Source: Taxillus chinensis | Taxonomy: Eukaryota > Streptophyta > Magnoliopsida > Santalales > Loranthaceae | Assembly: GCA_023512835.1 (NCBI GenBank) | Contig: CM042090.1 | Coordinates: 14,682,617-14,746,616, forward strand | Length of the DNA: 64,000 nt | Direction of reading: 5' to 3' | Shown here: piece by piece, positions 39,401 through 53,114 of the stretch | Numbering within the stretch: the stretch's first letter is position 1 | Layout: each line of letters starts with the position of its first letter | Translations under genes and position numbers: made by a program | Notes under the pieces: generated by a model | Told to the model about the DNA's origin: nothing | The model's input: the letters and a program-made list of their open reading frames with translations, nothing else | Database searches by the model: none

Positions 39401-42248
39401 TACAAGATAATATTTGTTGTGATAGGGTTCACTGTAGATATTGCCCTGTTGTCAAGTACAGGTGCTTGTTGAAGCCAGGGGTTCTTAGGGAAAGCTGATG
39501 ATTACGGCCTACCTGAAAATGAGCAAATTATGTAGAACTGTATGTTAGATCCGTACCTGTATCTTTCTGATACCAGGTTTAGCACCCATATCAGAGTACC
39601 TGCTTTGTTCTTTTATTATTAATTGGTCATGGATATTGTGTTGTCAATTGCTCATGCTAACTTATTTTATATTAACAAGGTTTAAGTAGCCAATCCTTCT
39701 GCACATTTACCAACATGCATAACATGATCATTTACATGTGACAGCTAAAGCTGTCGAGAGTTGTTGGTTGGGTTATTTGATGCTTGAACTTATAGAGATG
39801 ATTGTAAGGTGTGAATTTGTGGTTATTATTCTTTAAATTTCATAGAGGCAAACGGTTGTCTGCTCTTTCTTCTTCTCCCACTATACAATTGGAACCTCCA
39901 GTTAACTGAACTTTCCACTCTTATCTGCTCCAGATGCCTGATGCGGTGGTTGATTACAACCTTTCTGATGGTAAGTGGAATATCATTCAACAACAAGACT
40001 TACTTTATGAAAGGACTCAAGTTTTGTACGGATCTACTTCTGCTATCAGTTATGCAAATTCATCCACCTCCGAAAATCCGGGCTCCAAGAATGAAATTGA
40101 TTATAACGATGAGTTATTGTGGAATGACCTATCTGAGTTTTATGCCTGCAAGTGTTATGATGTCTGTTCCTTTGATGGGGCTTTGGTACCTTTAACTATT
40201 GTATACTCACAAAGAAATAAGAAAGAGGATAAAGGTCCAGGATTGCTTCGTGTGCATGGTGGCTATGGTGAGTTGCTTGAGAAAGGGTGGCATGGTGAGT
40301 TAAAAAGCCTGCTCGATCGTGGCTGGGTTGTTTCATATGCTGATGTTAGGTTTGTTTTAATCAATTGATAACTGCTATTCCATACATGGTTAAGATTAAT
40401 TTTCTTAAAATTAATTTTCATGGTGATCACTATTAATTGTCATCTTCCTATGTATATTACTTTTTGCATGACCATTTAATGATGACTGCTTTTACTTTGA
40501 GTTTGATGAATTGCATGTTCTGTTTTCAGAGGTGGAGGTGGCGGGGGCAGAAAGTGGCATCATGATGGGCGGCGCACGAAAAAGCATAATTCCATTCAAG
40601 ATTACATTGCATGTGCCAAATTTCTAATAGAGAAGGGGATTGTGCATGAAGACAAGCTTGCTGGTTGGGGGTATAGTGCTGGGGGACTTACAGTAGCATC
40701 GGCTGTCAACTCCTGCCCAGATTTATTTCGTGCTGCAGTTTTGAAGGTATGAGCAGAATATGAATTGCTCCCCGTTTCTATTAATTGTTCTTGAAGAAAT
40801 AATGGTTTCTTTATTTGATTAAACTTTTGAAATGGTGTTTTATAGCCTAGTCAGGTTCTTGACTTGGTCATAAAAAAGTCTAAACAAGTTGATTTGTGAA
40901 TTTATTTGTCTTTTTATGTAAACAGTTTCTTTCTTTCTCAGGTTCCATTCTTAGACCCAACAAACACTCTCCTTTATCCCATCTTACCACTTACAGCTCA
41001 CGACTATGAAGAGTTTGGTTACCCTTGGGATGTTGAAGAAGACTTTCAGGCTATACGGGAATATTCTCCCTATGACAATATTAAGAAGGACGTTCAGTAC
41101 CCTGCTGTCTTGGTAACCTCACAATTCGATGCACGGTAATTATTCATTCATTTTTTATTTGCTTATTTAGATTTTGATATGATCAGTTTAGTTGGATAGA
41201 AAAGAATAGCAAGTAGGAGATTAGGGAGATAAGACTATAAGAGTTGATAATAAATTTTCTTCATATCCTCTACGGTGGCTTTATATAATAGCCAGACCAA
41301 GAACCCATATGGTTTGCACACTCATGAACTACCCATTATAATCAAAACTACCCACAATTAATTAAAATAAACTTCCCCACTACATGCAGTCCACTATGGC
41401 ACATAACAGATTTTCTTCTCATTATAAAAACTGCATGAATTGTTGGTTGCCTTATCTTGCCAAGGTTCAAATACACACCAAATATCACTGAACACTGCAG
41501 AGGCGGAGTTGTCCTTGGTGTCTGCATAGCCATTTTGATGTTTGGATGTGGATACCATTAGGTTATTGCTCCAATTGGGCAAGCGTTCCTACATCATTGT
41601 CTTCTTAGAATTTTACCATATAAGCTGTTTTGGCAATAATATCGTGTAATCAATCCCGCAATGATTCGATGCGTTGGAGTAAAGTTGGGAACTAGTGTTC
41701 ATGGAAGTTGAAAAAGACCCCCTTGACTTCGAATACATTGTGCATTATTGGGCCATGCCTGTGCTTTTCAAATTAGGAGTTTCTTTCGTCAGTTGTGCTA
41801 CATTGTGCATTATTGGGCCATGCCTGTGTTTTTCAAATTAGGAGTCTCTTTCGTCAGTTGAGCTTGATAATTTCTCTGGGTATTTAACCCGTATAGGCTT
41901 GGAGCTGCACATCGTTGTCATGAACAGTGTTAAGCTGTCTTTGTTCTTGCTTGTCATGAAAATTCAGCTGGGTTGTGTAGTATCATCTTTTGGTTTCCTT
42001 AACCGATCTAACATGTGAAGATGATGGGGTGCGGACGCACTGTTTATTTCATGCTTCTCAGTTTTGGACTTTGGGGAGCTGCAAAATGGGTTGCACGGGT
42101 CCGCGAACATACTATTTATGATCCACAACGGCCGGTACTGCTGAGTTTACTTGATTTAGCAACTGATACTGTGGAGGAGAACCGGTATTTGTATTGCAAG
42201 GAGGCTGCTTTAGATAATGCTTTCCTCATCAAGGTGATGGATTTCTAG
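36449..42248 (+). CDS. Prolyl-oligopeptidase-family protein (S9A, oligopeptidase B-like)
   Basis: Serine peptidases of this family cut short peptides, using an N-terminal beta-propeller gate and a C-terminal alpha/beta-hydrolase domain. Eleven exons: 36449-36852, 36929-37107, 37280-37502, 37914-38055, 38126-38326, 38528-38659, 38862-38987, 39934-40349, 40530-40746, 40942-41135, 42062-42248 (TAG), totalling 806 residues with all phases consistent. Residues 1 to about 50 are Arg/Ser/Pro-rich and look like an organelle transit peptide. The domain entry GVTWEDPYNWM and PWLYYRRVEEGKPY match the S9A N-terminal region. The hydrolase part has LLRVHGGYGELLEKGWHGEL, the nucleophile motif GWGYSAGG (Ser about 657) and the Asp-bearing TSQFDARFG (Asp about 743). 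The usual Gly-His loop near the C-terminus is not apparent: the equivalent region reads LATDTVEENRYL. The nearest Arabidopsis relative, from memory, is At1g69020. Confidence 0.93.
37690..37818 (+). mobile_element. tRNA-derived SINE relic in intron 3 of the oligopeptidase gene
   Basis: The head TTGGCATAATGGTAGAG resembles a tRNA A box, and TGGGTTTAAGTCGTGG matches a B box about 25 bases on, as in tRNA-derived SINEs. The tail GGGAGCGCACGGGATTTGCC ends in a short T run, much like the 3' end of the Au-type plant SINE family. It is too degenerate to be a tRNA gene: no acceptor stem pairs. Confidence 0.55.
41735..41864 (+). repeat. 65-bp direct tandem duplication in oligopeptidase intron 10
   Basis: Two adjacent 65-bp units (41735-41799 and 41800-41864), starting acattgtgcattattgggcc, differ at only a few positions. 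It is intronic, in the last intron, with no effect on coding. Confidence 0.88.
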
Positions 42249-42847
42249 ATTCCCATATGCTGTCAAGTGCCCAGCTACCAATTTTCCGCTCATCATCGAA
42301 TAGGCTCGTAATGGGGGGAAAGAACGCCATGGTATTCATTTTGATTTTTTTGATCCAAACACTAAGTACCATAGGATATTTTTTGTATCATCTGGTTTCT
42401 TTGGGTGCTATGGTGTTGTCTAGATGAGGGATTTCCTTTTGCTGATTAGAGGTGGTCAAAAACCGATTTGGATCGATAAATCGAATCGTATAAATCAAAT
42501 TATATGGTTTTTAAAAATAGTTTAATTTATTTGGTTTAAAAATTTTAAAAATTGATATATTATGGTTGGTTTACAGTTCAGTTAATTTGAAGATCGAACC
42601 GATCAAATATAATATAATGTATATTGAAAGACTTCATTTATGTATGTTTTTACGTAGGTCACTTGTAGATATATTATCTCTTAGGAATTTGGATATTTTA
42701 CTGAAATGGTATCAGAAAATTAATATTAATGTATCTGTAAAAGCATTAATAAATAGATTGGGAATATTAATGGTAAGTAGATTGGTCTTTGTTAATTATA
42801 TATATATATATATATTTGCATAGTTACTTGTTTAAGCTATAGTTACT

Positions 42848-42893
<46 letters not shown>

Positions 42894-43639
42894 ACGTTTG
42901 CCGATCGGTACGAGAGCTCTAAGTGCGGTTATGGGTTTTTATTTCCCGTGTCCATCAATTGTCTCGGCCTACACGGCGCCGCAACGACGGTCGCGTCCAT
43001 TGCTTGTCGTTTCATTTGCGTAGCGTAGTAGGACAAGGATCCCTTAGCTTTCAACTACTTTCATGGCACGGTGCTCACCCCTCTAAAGTCTAAACAGCAA
43101 CTCGCTTTAAAATACCCATCACAAAGCGCTCTCGAATGAGGCGGAGGGGAAAAAGAAAAATCCTCTAATGTCAGTATACCACCTAATTTGTCCTAATATT
43201 ATTGTTCCCCTCAAGAGAGATTCTATTATACATGTTGCATGCATGTGGTTTTAAAAAGGTCAAATACTCAAATCCCTCTCATAACTTATGATTAAGACAA
43301 AGATAACGTATCAATTTGTTTTTATTTGTGGCCGGCTCGAAACAGGTCGGCCTTTTTCAGATCAATGATTTTTTTCTTTCCCTCCCGCCGTGGAGTTATG
43401 GCCCGAATGACAACCAGGTTGAAGGTCCCTGTGAAAAAAAAATCTGATTTAATTTAGTGCAATAATATATATATATATATATATTCTATTGCTTTTTAGA
43501 AATTATCAGTGGATTGGCCGAAGTTAAAATTTAGCTTCAAAAAACTAGCTAAAAGTGTAAAAACAGCCACTCATAGGCTTAATATATCTAAAGTAAATTT
43601 GGCTATTAGTTATTTGGCTTGGCCAAATTTATTCAGTTA
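42249..43639. other. Intergenic, with TA microsatellites
   Basis: It holds the oligopeptidase 3' UTR, an AT-rich stretch with a repeat-like phrase (gaggtggtcaaaaaccgatttgg, 42448), and (TA)n tracts at about 42799-42814 and 42852-42890. A GC-richer patch at 42900-43120 has no long frame. Confidence 0.6.
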
Positions 43640-46600
43640 TGTTACTAGTATACAATAAATTAGATATTACATTCAATTAGAAAGATCGTCTACAATCAAT
43701 TAGAAAAACTTTAGGATCAATTAAATATTGTATAGAATTAATTATGGTAATTTATATTTTGATAAGTTGTTTAGCTGTACTTATTATATCTTGTGAAGAT
43801 TTGAGACACTTTGCAATACAATTGATATATACTTATCATTCTACTTCCACATGGCATCAAAGTTCTAAATCTCCTCCACCTTAAAATATCCAAAATCTAA
43901 ACCACTTCAAACCATAGTCTCGTCCTAATCTTTAAAAATCCCAATACAACCTATGGTTGATTTCAACATCATAATACCATCATCTACCACAACCATTGTC
44001 AACCTACCATCATTGTTGCTAGGTAGGCCTGTAAAGAGGGGCGCCCCAGAAATGTTTGTTCGGGTGTTTAATATTCATTATAAATCTTAAATATAAATTA
44101 CTAAAAGTATTAGAAAAACAATAAGAAAAATTTATTGATTTCTTTATTACAAATTTACCTATTGTAATAGCATCAATATAAGAGCAGATACCTATTAAAT
44201 ACAACAACACAATCCTAGATTGACAATACATTAGGACATGTCTGTTTTATATTTTTTGTTTTCATTTTCAAAATGAGATAACTATTTTCGACTACTAAAA
44301 ACTAAAAATAATAAAAGTTGTTTTCACTTTTTGGGTCTAATGATTTTTTTATTTTTAGTTTTATATTTTATATACTCGAAAATAACTATTATTTTGAAAT
44401 AAAAAACAAAAAATAAGCAAAATAAATATGCTCTTAAACAACACAAATATCAAGCACTAGATAGATATTCATGCATCTTAAAATCCCGTAAATCAAAACC
44501 CTAATAATCAAAATCCAATTAAATATCATAATACCACAATACCAAATTACTAATTAACAAAAGGCAAAAATAAATTTATGAAGCAATCCAAATTTGAAAA
44601 AAAGAAGGGAGAAAATTGAGGAATGCCGATTTAGTTGAGTCTAAATCCAAATTAATGGACTATGATAATATTAACTATAAGTTTTTTTTCTCAAATTTTA
44701 ATTATATATATACTTATTTCAAAGGTCAGGGTGTGCAACTACTTACCACCGCCCTTGCCCATAAATTAGTTAAACTAAGTTGAGCTTTTAAAAACTTAGC
44801 TCGGTCATTTAAGAAAAAAAATAATTAAGGCGAGTTTGAGTTCAAACCAAGCTTGAAACCTTTGACTCAAGCTTGGCTCATTTAACATTTTACCTAGTTT
44901 GAGCTCGTATAAGTTGATTTTTCAAGCCAAGTTAAGCTAAGTCCTTGAATTTTCATGTAAATTGTATTATTTTCTTTTAAAAAAATCAATCCATTTTTCC
45001 CTAAAAAATAAGATTATATTTGTTAATACTTAATAATATTAAATTATTAAAATTAAATTATAATATTTGTATATAGGCTTATTAAGTTATAATGGCTAAT
45101 AATATACTATTAAGTTATTAACTAATTAACAAACAAATAAGTTATTAGTTAATCAGAAAATAACATTTACTAATAGCAATGTTAGATTTTAATGTAATTT
45201 TTATATCACTAGCAAAAAAATAATTTTCTAATCCTAATTATTAATGTCACAATTAAAATAAAATAAGCAACATATATAGATTATAGTTCATAAATATAAT
45301 TACATTACATATATGGTTCTTAAATAAGTCAAATGAGTTTTAAACGAGTCAAACCCATAAGTTATTGTTGAACTTAATCAAGTGATTTAGCTATGTGTCA
45401 CTAGCTAATCGAGCAAACTTCAACAATAATGAGCGATCTTTTTTAGTGTGAGGGATTGACCTTAGTTAAATGGATATTGAACAAGCTATGGAATATGTTT
45501 TATTTACAAGCATACTGCAAAGGGAAATCACCGCTACTACTAATAGACATCGTCCTCACCAACCCAAAACTCCAAATTAGACCTCCTCATTTCTCGCTCT
45601 ATCAAGCTAGATCATGCCATCAGTTCACGCTAAACTGTCATAAACCCAGCCTTCCACACCAAATCCTAAGTAGCTATGCCACACCACTCTTGTTGTTGTT
45701 ACATTGCTGCACCGCACCAAACTAGCCCTCCAACTACTACACAACACTTCAGTCACCAAGCCACCTCCTTCTTCCTCACATAGCCACCAAACTCAATCTA
45801 TGACCAAGATGTTTCACACAACTTTTTAATTGCATCACGAACCTAGCACCCAAACCACGACATAAAATTATACCACCAAATCAACGTCGCCCATCATGCA
45901 TAGAGCCACTGCTAATCACTAACTCACACTGTTGTTGACCATGATGCTTCCCCCAATCCGCGATGACCCATCCTTTTATACCACCCACGTTGGCAGATCG
46001 GGCTTTTGCGGCTTTGCCTGGATTTCAGTTAGACAAACTCATTACCACCGAATCTCCCAAATTCATTCTAGGCGTGAGATCTTCATCACTAGCCTACAAA
46101 CCTAAATCCTAGGTTATCGCCATCATCCACTACTCATCCCTCACAGTCGTCGCCCAACTTTAATTTCAAATTTCCATATATATATCACCACTATCATTGA
46201 GGCCAATGCACGTGCTTAGTCATTAAAGTTGCCTCGCCACCCTTAACAATCACACATAAGCACCGATAACCTCATTACATGTTGCACCACCTCAATGACC
46301 AAGCACAAGCATTGGCCGCCTCGCTACAAGCTATGTTGTCCCTAATGATTGCGCCATTAATTGTTGCTACCGTTCCATTCCCTTGCCAATGCTGCCTTAC
46401 ACACGACTATGATATTTTCACTAAGGCTCATTCTTAAGGACACTTTCAGGAATTACTTTCCAAACCCAAGTTGATTTATCTTTGCTTAACTTGAATTTGA
46501 GGGGAATGTTAGCATGTATATAATCAATTAGAGAGATTTTAAGACTGATTTAATGTTATATATAATTAATTAAGATAATTTATATTTTAATAAATTGTTT

Positions 46601-46669
46601 AGGTGCATCTATAAATAATCTTATGTCTATAGATTTGAGAGACGACATACGTATCATTTTACTTTGGCA
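43640..46669 (+). mobile_element. Degenerate non-autonomous LTR retrotransposon
   Basis: Two related direct repeats, about 43640-43851 and 46507-46669, share an opening tgtta..gtata..aat, the core aatttatattttgataagttgtttag (with one or two changes), gatttgaga and an end tatcatt.tact. Next to the left repeat lies TGGCATCAAAGTTC (43852), close to the initiator-Met tRNA primer site TGGTATCAGAGC used by Ty1-copia elements. Just before the right repeat is a polypurine tract TTGAGGGGAA (about 46497-46506). The interior of 2.65 kb holds no gag-pol; it is a mix of AT-rich DNA and a C-rich stretch at 45530-46440 without usable frames. Thus it is LARD/TRIM-like or heavily decayed. A target duplication is not clear. 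Confidence 0.62.
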
Positions 46670-49600
46670 AGCGAGATTGACATGTTAAATATTATTTTTA
46701 GAACAAGATAATGTTTCTCACCCCATTGAAGATATACTTCATTGAAGATGGACATGGACGATCCAATCCACTCGGATCAGGCGCATCTAATTTTGCCGCT
46801 AATGATGACATTGTTACTACCGCATTGTTCGAAGCGAACGATATCAAAAGGGTGGTGGAGGATTTGAAAGTCATCTTGGATGGCTGCATCGACCTTTCAT
46901 TTGACGGTCCCGGCCGGGAGCAGGATGGCAACGGATCGGGAACTCGTTTCCAATTTGTTTGAAAAGAGATGGATTGGAACGGATCGAGGGGTATGTTAAG
47001 TTAAAATTGACTATTATTATTTTTTAAAAAAAGTCTGCGAATAAGGATTATTATTAACTCATTTCCCCATGCAAATTTGCTTTTTTTTTTTTTAAAGGAA
47101 TCTTAGGGTGTACCCCATATCATGATCATAATAAGCTATTCTGTTAGAAGTTAGAACCTATATCCACCGTCTTCAAATAAGTTGATACATCTGTAGTCGG
47201 CAAAAAATAATAATATATATACATATATAGTAAGGACTTATACACGTGAAACTTGTCTTTCTAGCTAGGAGGAGACTCGGAAAGAGATTCATGGTCATTT
47301 ATATATATTGGCATATTGCACACTTGTTTTACTTGATGGGATAGCACCATCAACCGTGGTGTCTTTCATTTTGAAAAAAACAATTGTATCAACAAAAAAT
47401 ATCTATGAAATTGTAGCTGATGTGATTTTTCTTATTCTTTCTTTTGTAAGCTCTTTATGTAAAGTGGTAATTGATGAAGCGTGTACGCCATCAATGGGAC
47501 AAATTCTTATACCACGGCACCAAGTTTAACAAAGTGATTCAGCTGCCAATATATGTACGTAGTACTTACGGAAAACTTTTTAAGTTATGGTTGCGACGCA
47601 TTAATTTAAAATTTCTGTTTGTTTTCAAAAAAAGTTTGTTTTTAAAAAGTATTTTTAACTGCTTTTAAATTTAAATTTAACATGCAAATCTAATACTTTT
47701 TTATTTTATTATATAGATTCATCATATTTTTTTTAAAAAAAATTTATGAAATTTATTTTCTTAAAAATATATTCTTTCTAAAACATATATTCTTTCTAAT
47801 AAATAAAAATTATCTTAAAATTTAATAGGAACTCTAATAAAAAAATCACAGCATGAAAATCAAAAATGGTATCCAAACAGAACCATTAGCCAGTGTAATA
47901 ATACTTTTGAAACGTTACATAAATAGAAGCAGCAATAAACTTAAAAAAAGTACTTAAAATGTTTTTCATGCTTAAAATTAGAAACAGTTTAATGATTATA
48001 AAAGCTATAATTTTAGGAAATAATTTTAAATATTTTAAAATATCAATATTATCCTTTCAGGAAAAAAGAAAAAGAAGGGGATAGATGTTTTTTTTTAAAT
48101 TTTACAGTAATTTCACTTTTAATTTATAAAACACTTTTAATTCTAAACACTTTTAAAAACATATTTCATTAAATACTCACATATTTATTTTTATAATATT
48201 TTTTTTCAGTTAAAAATAATTTATTATAAAAGCACAACATCACAAACTAGACCATACTACCTTAAAGAAACTATATTGCAATATTGTTTTCATTTATCGT
48301 ACTCTCAAAAATAAAAATAAATAGCAATATTGGTAACTTATTAAACATGATTTGCAAGCTACCGTGAATATTAAGCAAACAATAAAGAGATGCCTGGTAA
48401 AAACTTAATTTGGGAGATACGGAAACCGTTCAACTGCGATAAATAATCGTTATAAAATTTAAAAAATCTATATATTCTGGTTAAACAAATTAAATTTATA
48501 TACTTTCAAGACTATGGGACAAGGTACACCAACATAATATTATACTTTCAAATATGTTCATTTCATGTTTTAGGCTTTATATTAGTGTTAGTTTAAAGGG
48601 CAAGGTACAATTGGGATTGAATAATCTTTGGGTAATCATGACGATGTGACAGCTTTCCAATTCATCGGAGGGGGGAGAAAAAAAGAAAGAAAAAGATCAT
48701 AACCATTAAATTCCTTACGAATACACGAAAATGCCGCGAGCCGATTGTACAAATATTTATTCTAAAAGAAAAGAAAAAACGGAGGTAACTTATAAGGCAA
48801 AATACAAAGAAACATATGTAAGGATTTTTTTAATGTGTACTGTGTTTACAATTTGGACTAATTATTATAATCTTATAATTACAATCTTATTGCAATAGGT
48901 GTAAAAGCTAGTAAGTAGTTTGTATTACTTGACAAGTATTAATATATATGAAATTTCACAAATTTTTATTGTCTTTCGCAAGTTTATTTTATTACAATCG
49001 GATAATCATTCGTGTGCTTTATGGGTTTTCTTAACTCTATTCAATCACTCCTAGATCTTCCTAGAGACCAATAATAATCCTATCATTTAAGATAATAAGG
49101 TGTTCCATTTACACACAGTAATATGATCATCCACATTAAATTCATATTCTTTGAATATAAATGATATATTATTTCATATATTTTATTTATTCTTTTATAT
49201 TTTAGATTATATTTGGATTTACTATTTTTTTAATGTAATTTATTTATTATAATTAATTAAAATATATGTATATTAATAAATATATTAATTTTTTTTTGAA
49301 TGATGAATATTAATTATTTAAATATATATTTTTTCAATTTCTCTTCCTATTTGAAAACTTTGATGTAAATTTATTTTTATTAAAACTCTAAAATATATTT
49401 ATAAATTATATAAAAAATATTATTATAGAATATCTGTGATGTAATGTGATGCACAAAATCATTTGTTATTTTTCTTTCATAATATTAACCCAACTTAAAA
49501 AAACAAGGACTCTCTGATTTAAAAAAAATATATATATTTGTATTGTTAGCAACCACAACTTTTTCTTTTCATTTGAGAGCGATTCTATATTTGTTTACTT

Positions 49601-50219
49601 TATAGAAGAAAAAACAAAAAACACACGCACACAGAGTACCGATTCCCGTTCCCGCAGAGTAAACTGGAGACAAGGGTCGGTGGCAGTGAATAGTGGTGTA
49701 TATTATTGAGGGCCATTAAGTCAATAAATTTGTCAGTTGTACAAAGCATGCTCCTACTTTTCACCAAACTCGTGGAATAGTGCATGCCTCTATGGTCCTA
49801 CCTTCTAATTATTTGTTTGTATATATATTTAATGGGAGAAGGTGCTTTCACGAAATAGGGAGGGGGGTCCCTCTCACAGCCCAAGACCACATGCTACTAC
49901 AAAAAAAACAAAACGTGCCTTTCGTCAGCCAGCCATGCCTTGCAAAATTGGGTGACCACTCCGACACGTACAGTAGATTACAGCATTATATTACATTGAT
50001 TTCACCAAATTGTAAGTTTACAGAGCTTGAAGAAGAAGATGACGAAATAATTTCGTAGTGAACTTGAAAGATGATGAATGACTTGGCCTAAAAAGTACTA
50101 TTAAGCACACAGATTATTTATATTATTATACAAACACATAGTTTGATAGTTTAGCTAATCAAATTTGATTATTCATTTAACCCATCAAATTAAATAATAA
50201 TATATTAAATATAATTATT
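46670..50219. other. AT-rich intergenic region, no gene recognised
   Basis: A GC-balanced frame at 46711-46962 (83 codons) has no recognisable domain and no supporting splice sites. A patch at 49600-50060 has a short unrecognised frame. The remainder is AT-rich low-complexity DNA. Confidence 0.5.
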
Positions 50220-50225
50220 TATTAT

Positions 50226-50900
50226 ATGAACATGGTTACACTTATTCATTCTCCCTTGCTATCGGGGTCAGGGGAGAAGGGTAAGAGGAGGGGGCAGCGA
50301 AGATGGTGGCACGGAAGAGGAGCTTTGAGGAGGTGGCGAGGAGTTTGGTGGTTGTACGTAGATGGTGAGGGGCTTTCCTTGAATGATATCACGCGTGAAG
50401 AAGAAGTGATTGTATGCGTGGGTGATCTCTTTGCTGGCCTTCTTGGTGGCAGCGTAGAGTCTGGGTGCAGTTCAGTATGGTGGAGCTTGGAGAAGGGGTT
50501 GTCGGTGTTGATGTCGTAGACCGATCTGGACGAGGTCAACGCTGCCGGTGCCGGCTGCATGCGTACAAGGTGGAGGAGAGGAGGTTGTGGTGGGGGTGGT
50601 TAAGATGGTTTTTGGGCGCCGACCTCAATCGCTTCGTCTTCGGAGCTCATATATTCTTTGGCGTCTGAATTCGAATCGTCCAGTCCAGGAGGCCTAGCGG
50701 TGCTTCGGGCCTGGGGAGGGCAATGTGAGGACGGATGATGATGGTTGACAGAGCGTAAGACGAGGGATGCAGCGTGGACGGGAAAGCCAAATTGGACGAT
50801 GCGATTTTTGAAGAAGTATACAGTAACTCGCTATATTTGGCGGGAGCCGTATTTACTGCTTGTCAAACTTACAAATTTAATATTTAATGAGATTAATGTA
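50226..50900. other. GC-rich island, possible captured gene fragment in a transposon
   Basis: A block of high GC (50270-50830) in AT-rich DNA. The minus strand has a protein-like stretch SVYDINTDNPFSKLHHTEL (about 50476-50532), then continues in a Ser/Pro-rich frame, with a possible frame change. It has no start, no introns and no recognised domain. The edges resemble those of the 24.2-24.7 kb island. It may be a captured exon in a non-autonomous element. Confidence 0.33.
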
Positions 50901-51385
50901 GAGTTTTTTTTTTGGTAATATTAATGAATTTTTGCATTTTGATGATACTGTCAATGCTCTCTTAAGATGTAGTTATATTTTTTATTTTTTAAAAGTATAA
51001 TAATTATTTTTAAATTCAAAATTTAAAATAAAAAAAATCAATTTTTCATTTTAGGAGACTCATCCTTTATTGTTTTTAGTTTTTAATTTTCTTACTCTAA
51101 AATAATTACTATTTTTCAAAAACAAAAATAAAAAACAAAATAATTAACGGTATTGCCATGAAGTAACTTTGAGAAATAAAAAATTTACATTGCAAATGGT
51201 ATTAAAAAAAGATATATGCAATCGATTTATTACGGTATCGTCACAAAAATATAACTGATGTAAACAGTCGTGGTTTATTCGTATTTCCCCTCACATCCGA
51301 TGATTTATTATGTTATCATATCATCACAATTATCCATTAATTATACAATTCCAATGATACATAATATTACCTTAAAAAAAATAAA

Positions 51386-51428
51386 ATGCAGGGCTTATCT
51401 ATGATTCAAGTAGACTTATGTGGGTCAC
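51386..51428 (+). repeat. Isolated copy of the 53-kb element's TIR sequence
   Basis: The stretch starting ATGCAGGGCTTATCT and continuing through GTAGACTTATGTGGGTCAC closely matches the terminal sequence of the element at 53115-54590, in the same orientation as its left end. It may be a leftover end of a related element. Confidence 0.6.
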
Positions 51429-52599
51429 AAAAAAATAACATATTTTTTCTCACTTGAGATCCATCCAAGTATCTTGTATGCTGAAATTGAAACACAAATT
51501 TAGATAGATCTTAAGTATTATTTCCCTCAATCCAATGCTCCTAAGATCTATAACTTGAAACAATTAATCTATGTCCATAAACAATAAGGTATCTTTATTT
51601 TATTATATTTAACACATCTTAAAAATATGTGGTACTTCAAAAAGCCTTATTGATTAAAAACATTAAGATCATGCCATGGAATTTCTTCAAGGACTTCATG
51701 ATCATTTTTTGGTTGTTCGTAGTCAAATACTCTCGATAAAGTCATTCCCTTAAATCCAACTATCTAAAATTTGATACATCAAGAAGACAAAAAAAATACT
51801 AAATTAATATGGAAACAACACCCACCATTAATTTTATAGCTCTTCTAGAGTCTGTGACCTTAGTAAAGACACAATTTCCTTTATGTGAACATTGTAACTA
51901 ATACCATCACTTGTTTTCATCCAGACTTGTTTTTAGCTTCTAACTTGATTGTAATCAACCATGATTATTAAGTCATCATTACACAATGGTTCACACAAAA
52001 TATTACATGATGAAAAATAAATATATGAAGTTACTATCAAAAAACATAGAAGTGTGATTGATCATCCTAGGGGTTCTATGAGTCCATAAAATAGGATTTA
52101 GGATTTGGTTATATATGAGGAAGGTGTGATACCCTCCTATTGTCCAAAATTGATATATATCTTATTATATGAGAGTTTTAAAATTGTTTTTGATACTTTA
52201 TTATTTTTTGAAGGTTTTGTTTTTAAAAAACATTTTTTATTTGGGGGAAAAAAGAAGAATGCAAAACCCAAGGTCCTTGTTTCAAAAAAAAAAAAAGAGT
52301 TTTGACATGCTGGAAAGTAAAACAAAATAAAAGAAGCAAATGTCATAATTGATTTTGATCCAAGTGATTAGAGGTAAACATTAATTGCTTACCCTTATAT
52401 AGTCATTTGGGTCATTAACATCTATTTAAATTTCTAGAAAACCAATTTTGTTTTTCTAACATGAAAAGAAATAATAAATGTGTTAAACAAGATTTTAAAG
52501 CAACTACTAAATTTATTTAGTGATTTTGAACCTTTTATTATTATAACAAGTCAACAACCACATCACACTAACCAAACATATAAATTAACAAGAGTTCAC

Positions 52600-53114
52600 A
52601 TGGGTTGCTTTTATGCATAATAAGTTTGAAATGAGCACACGAGTAAGTTGAATTACTTTCTAAGTTTGAAAGTAAAGTAAATGAAAGATGATATCTTTAT
52701 AAATTATGTTAAATACACAAAGAAAATTCTAAAAAAGTTTGGTATAAACACCACCTTAGCAATGAGAACCTTAATGCCCACAAACGAAAAGTTGGATTTG
52801 AATAAATATAGATGTATGATAAGCCTCTTGTTATATCTTACAACAAGTTGGCCCGATATAATGTTGTTCCCATTGTAGTTGTTATCAACACCCAACAGTA
52901 TAATAGGAGTGAGAGGAGATCTTTGTATTCTTAATTAACCTTATAGGCCAATCTCTATTAAGTGAACAGGAATTTGTCTGTTCACATAAGTCTCATTACT
53001 TCGGAATTTGGTAGTATCTTGAAATGGAATTCCGTATCTCGAAGAATAGTCTCTTTACTTCGGTATGTATTTGGTACACGATGCAATATATGCTATACGG
53101 GGAAAAAAACTACT
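52600..53114 (+). pseudogene. Ty1-copia polyprotein relic (reverse transcriptase / RNase H region)
   Basis: The translation at 52681-52878 contains IFINYVKYTKKILKKFG and, further on, KYRCMISLLLYLTTSWPDIM. These match the copia blocks IF..Q.KY...LLKKFG and YR.MIGSLLYLTASRPDIM. Just upstream, another frame shows KFEMS (52624-52638), expected immediately before. After 52990, LLRYVFGTRCNICYTG resembles the RYLKGT..GL.Y RNase H block. Frames are broken by stops and shifts, so it cannot be active. It ends where the Mutator-like element begins. Confidence 0.75.

Noticed and set aside
46711..46962. 83-codon plus-strand frame (FIEDGHGRSNPLGSG...)
   Set aside because: Protein-like composition, but no domain, introns or promoter were seen and it is next to a decayed LTR element; not called as a gene.
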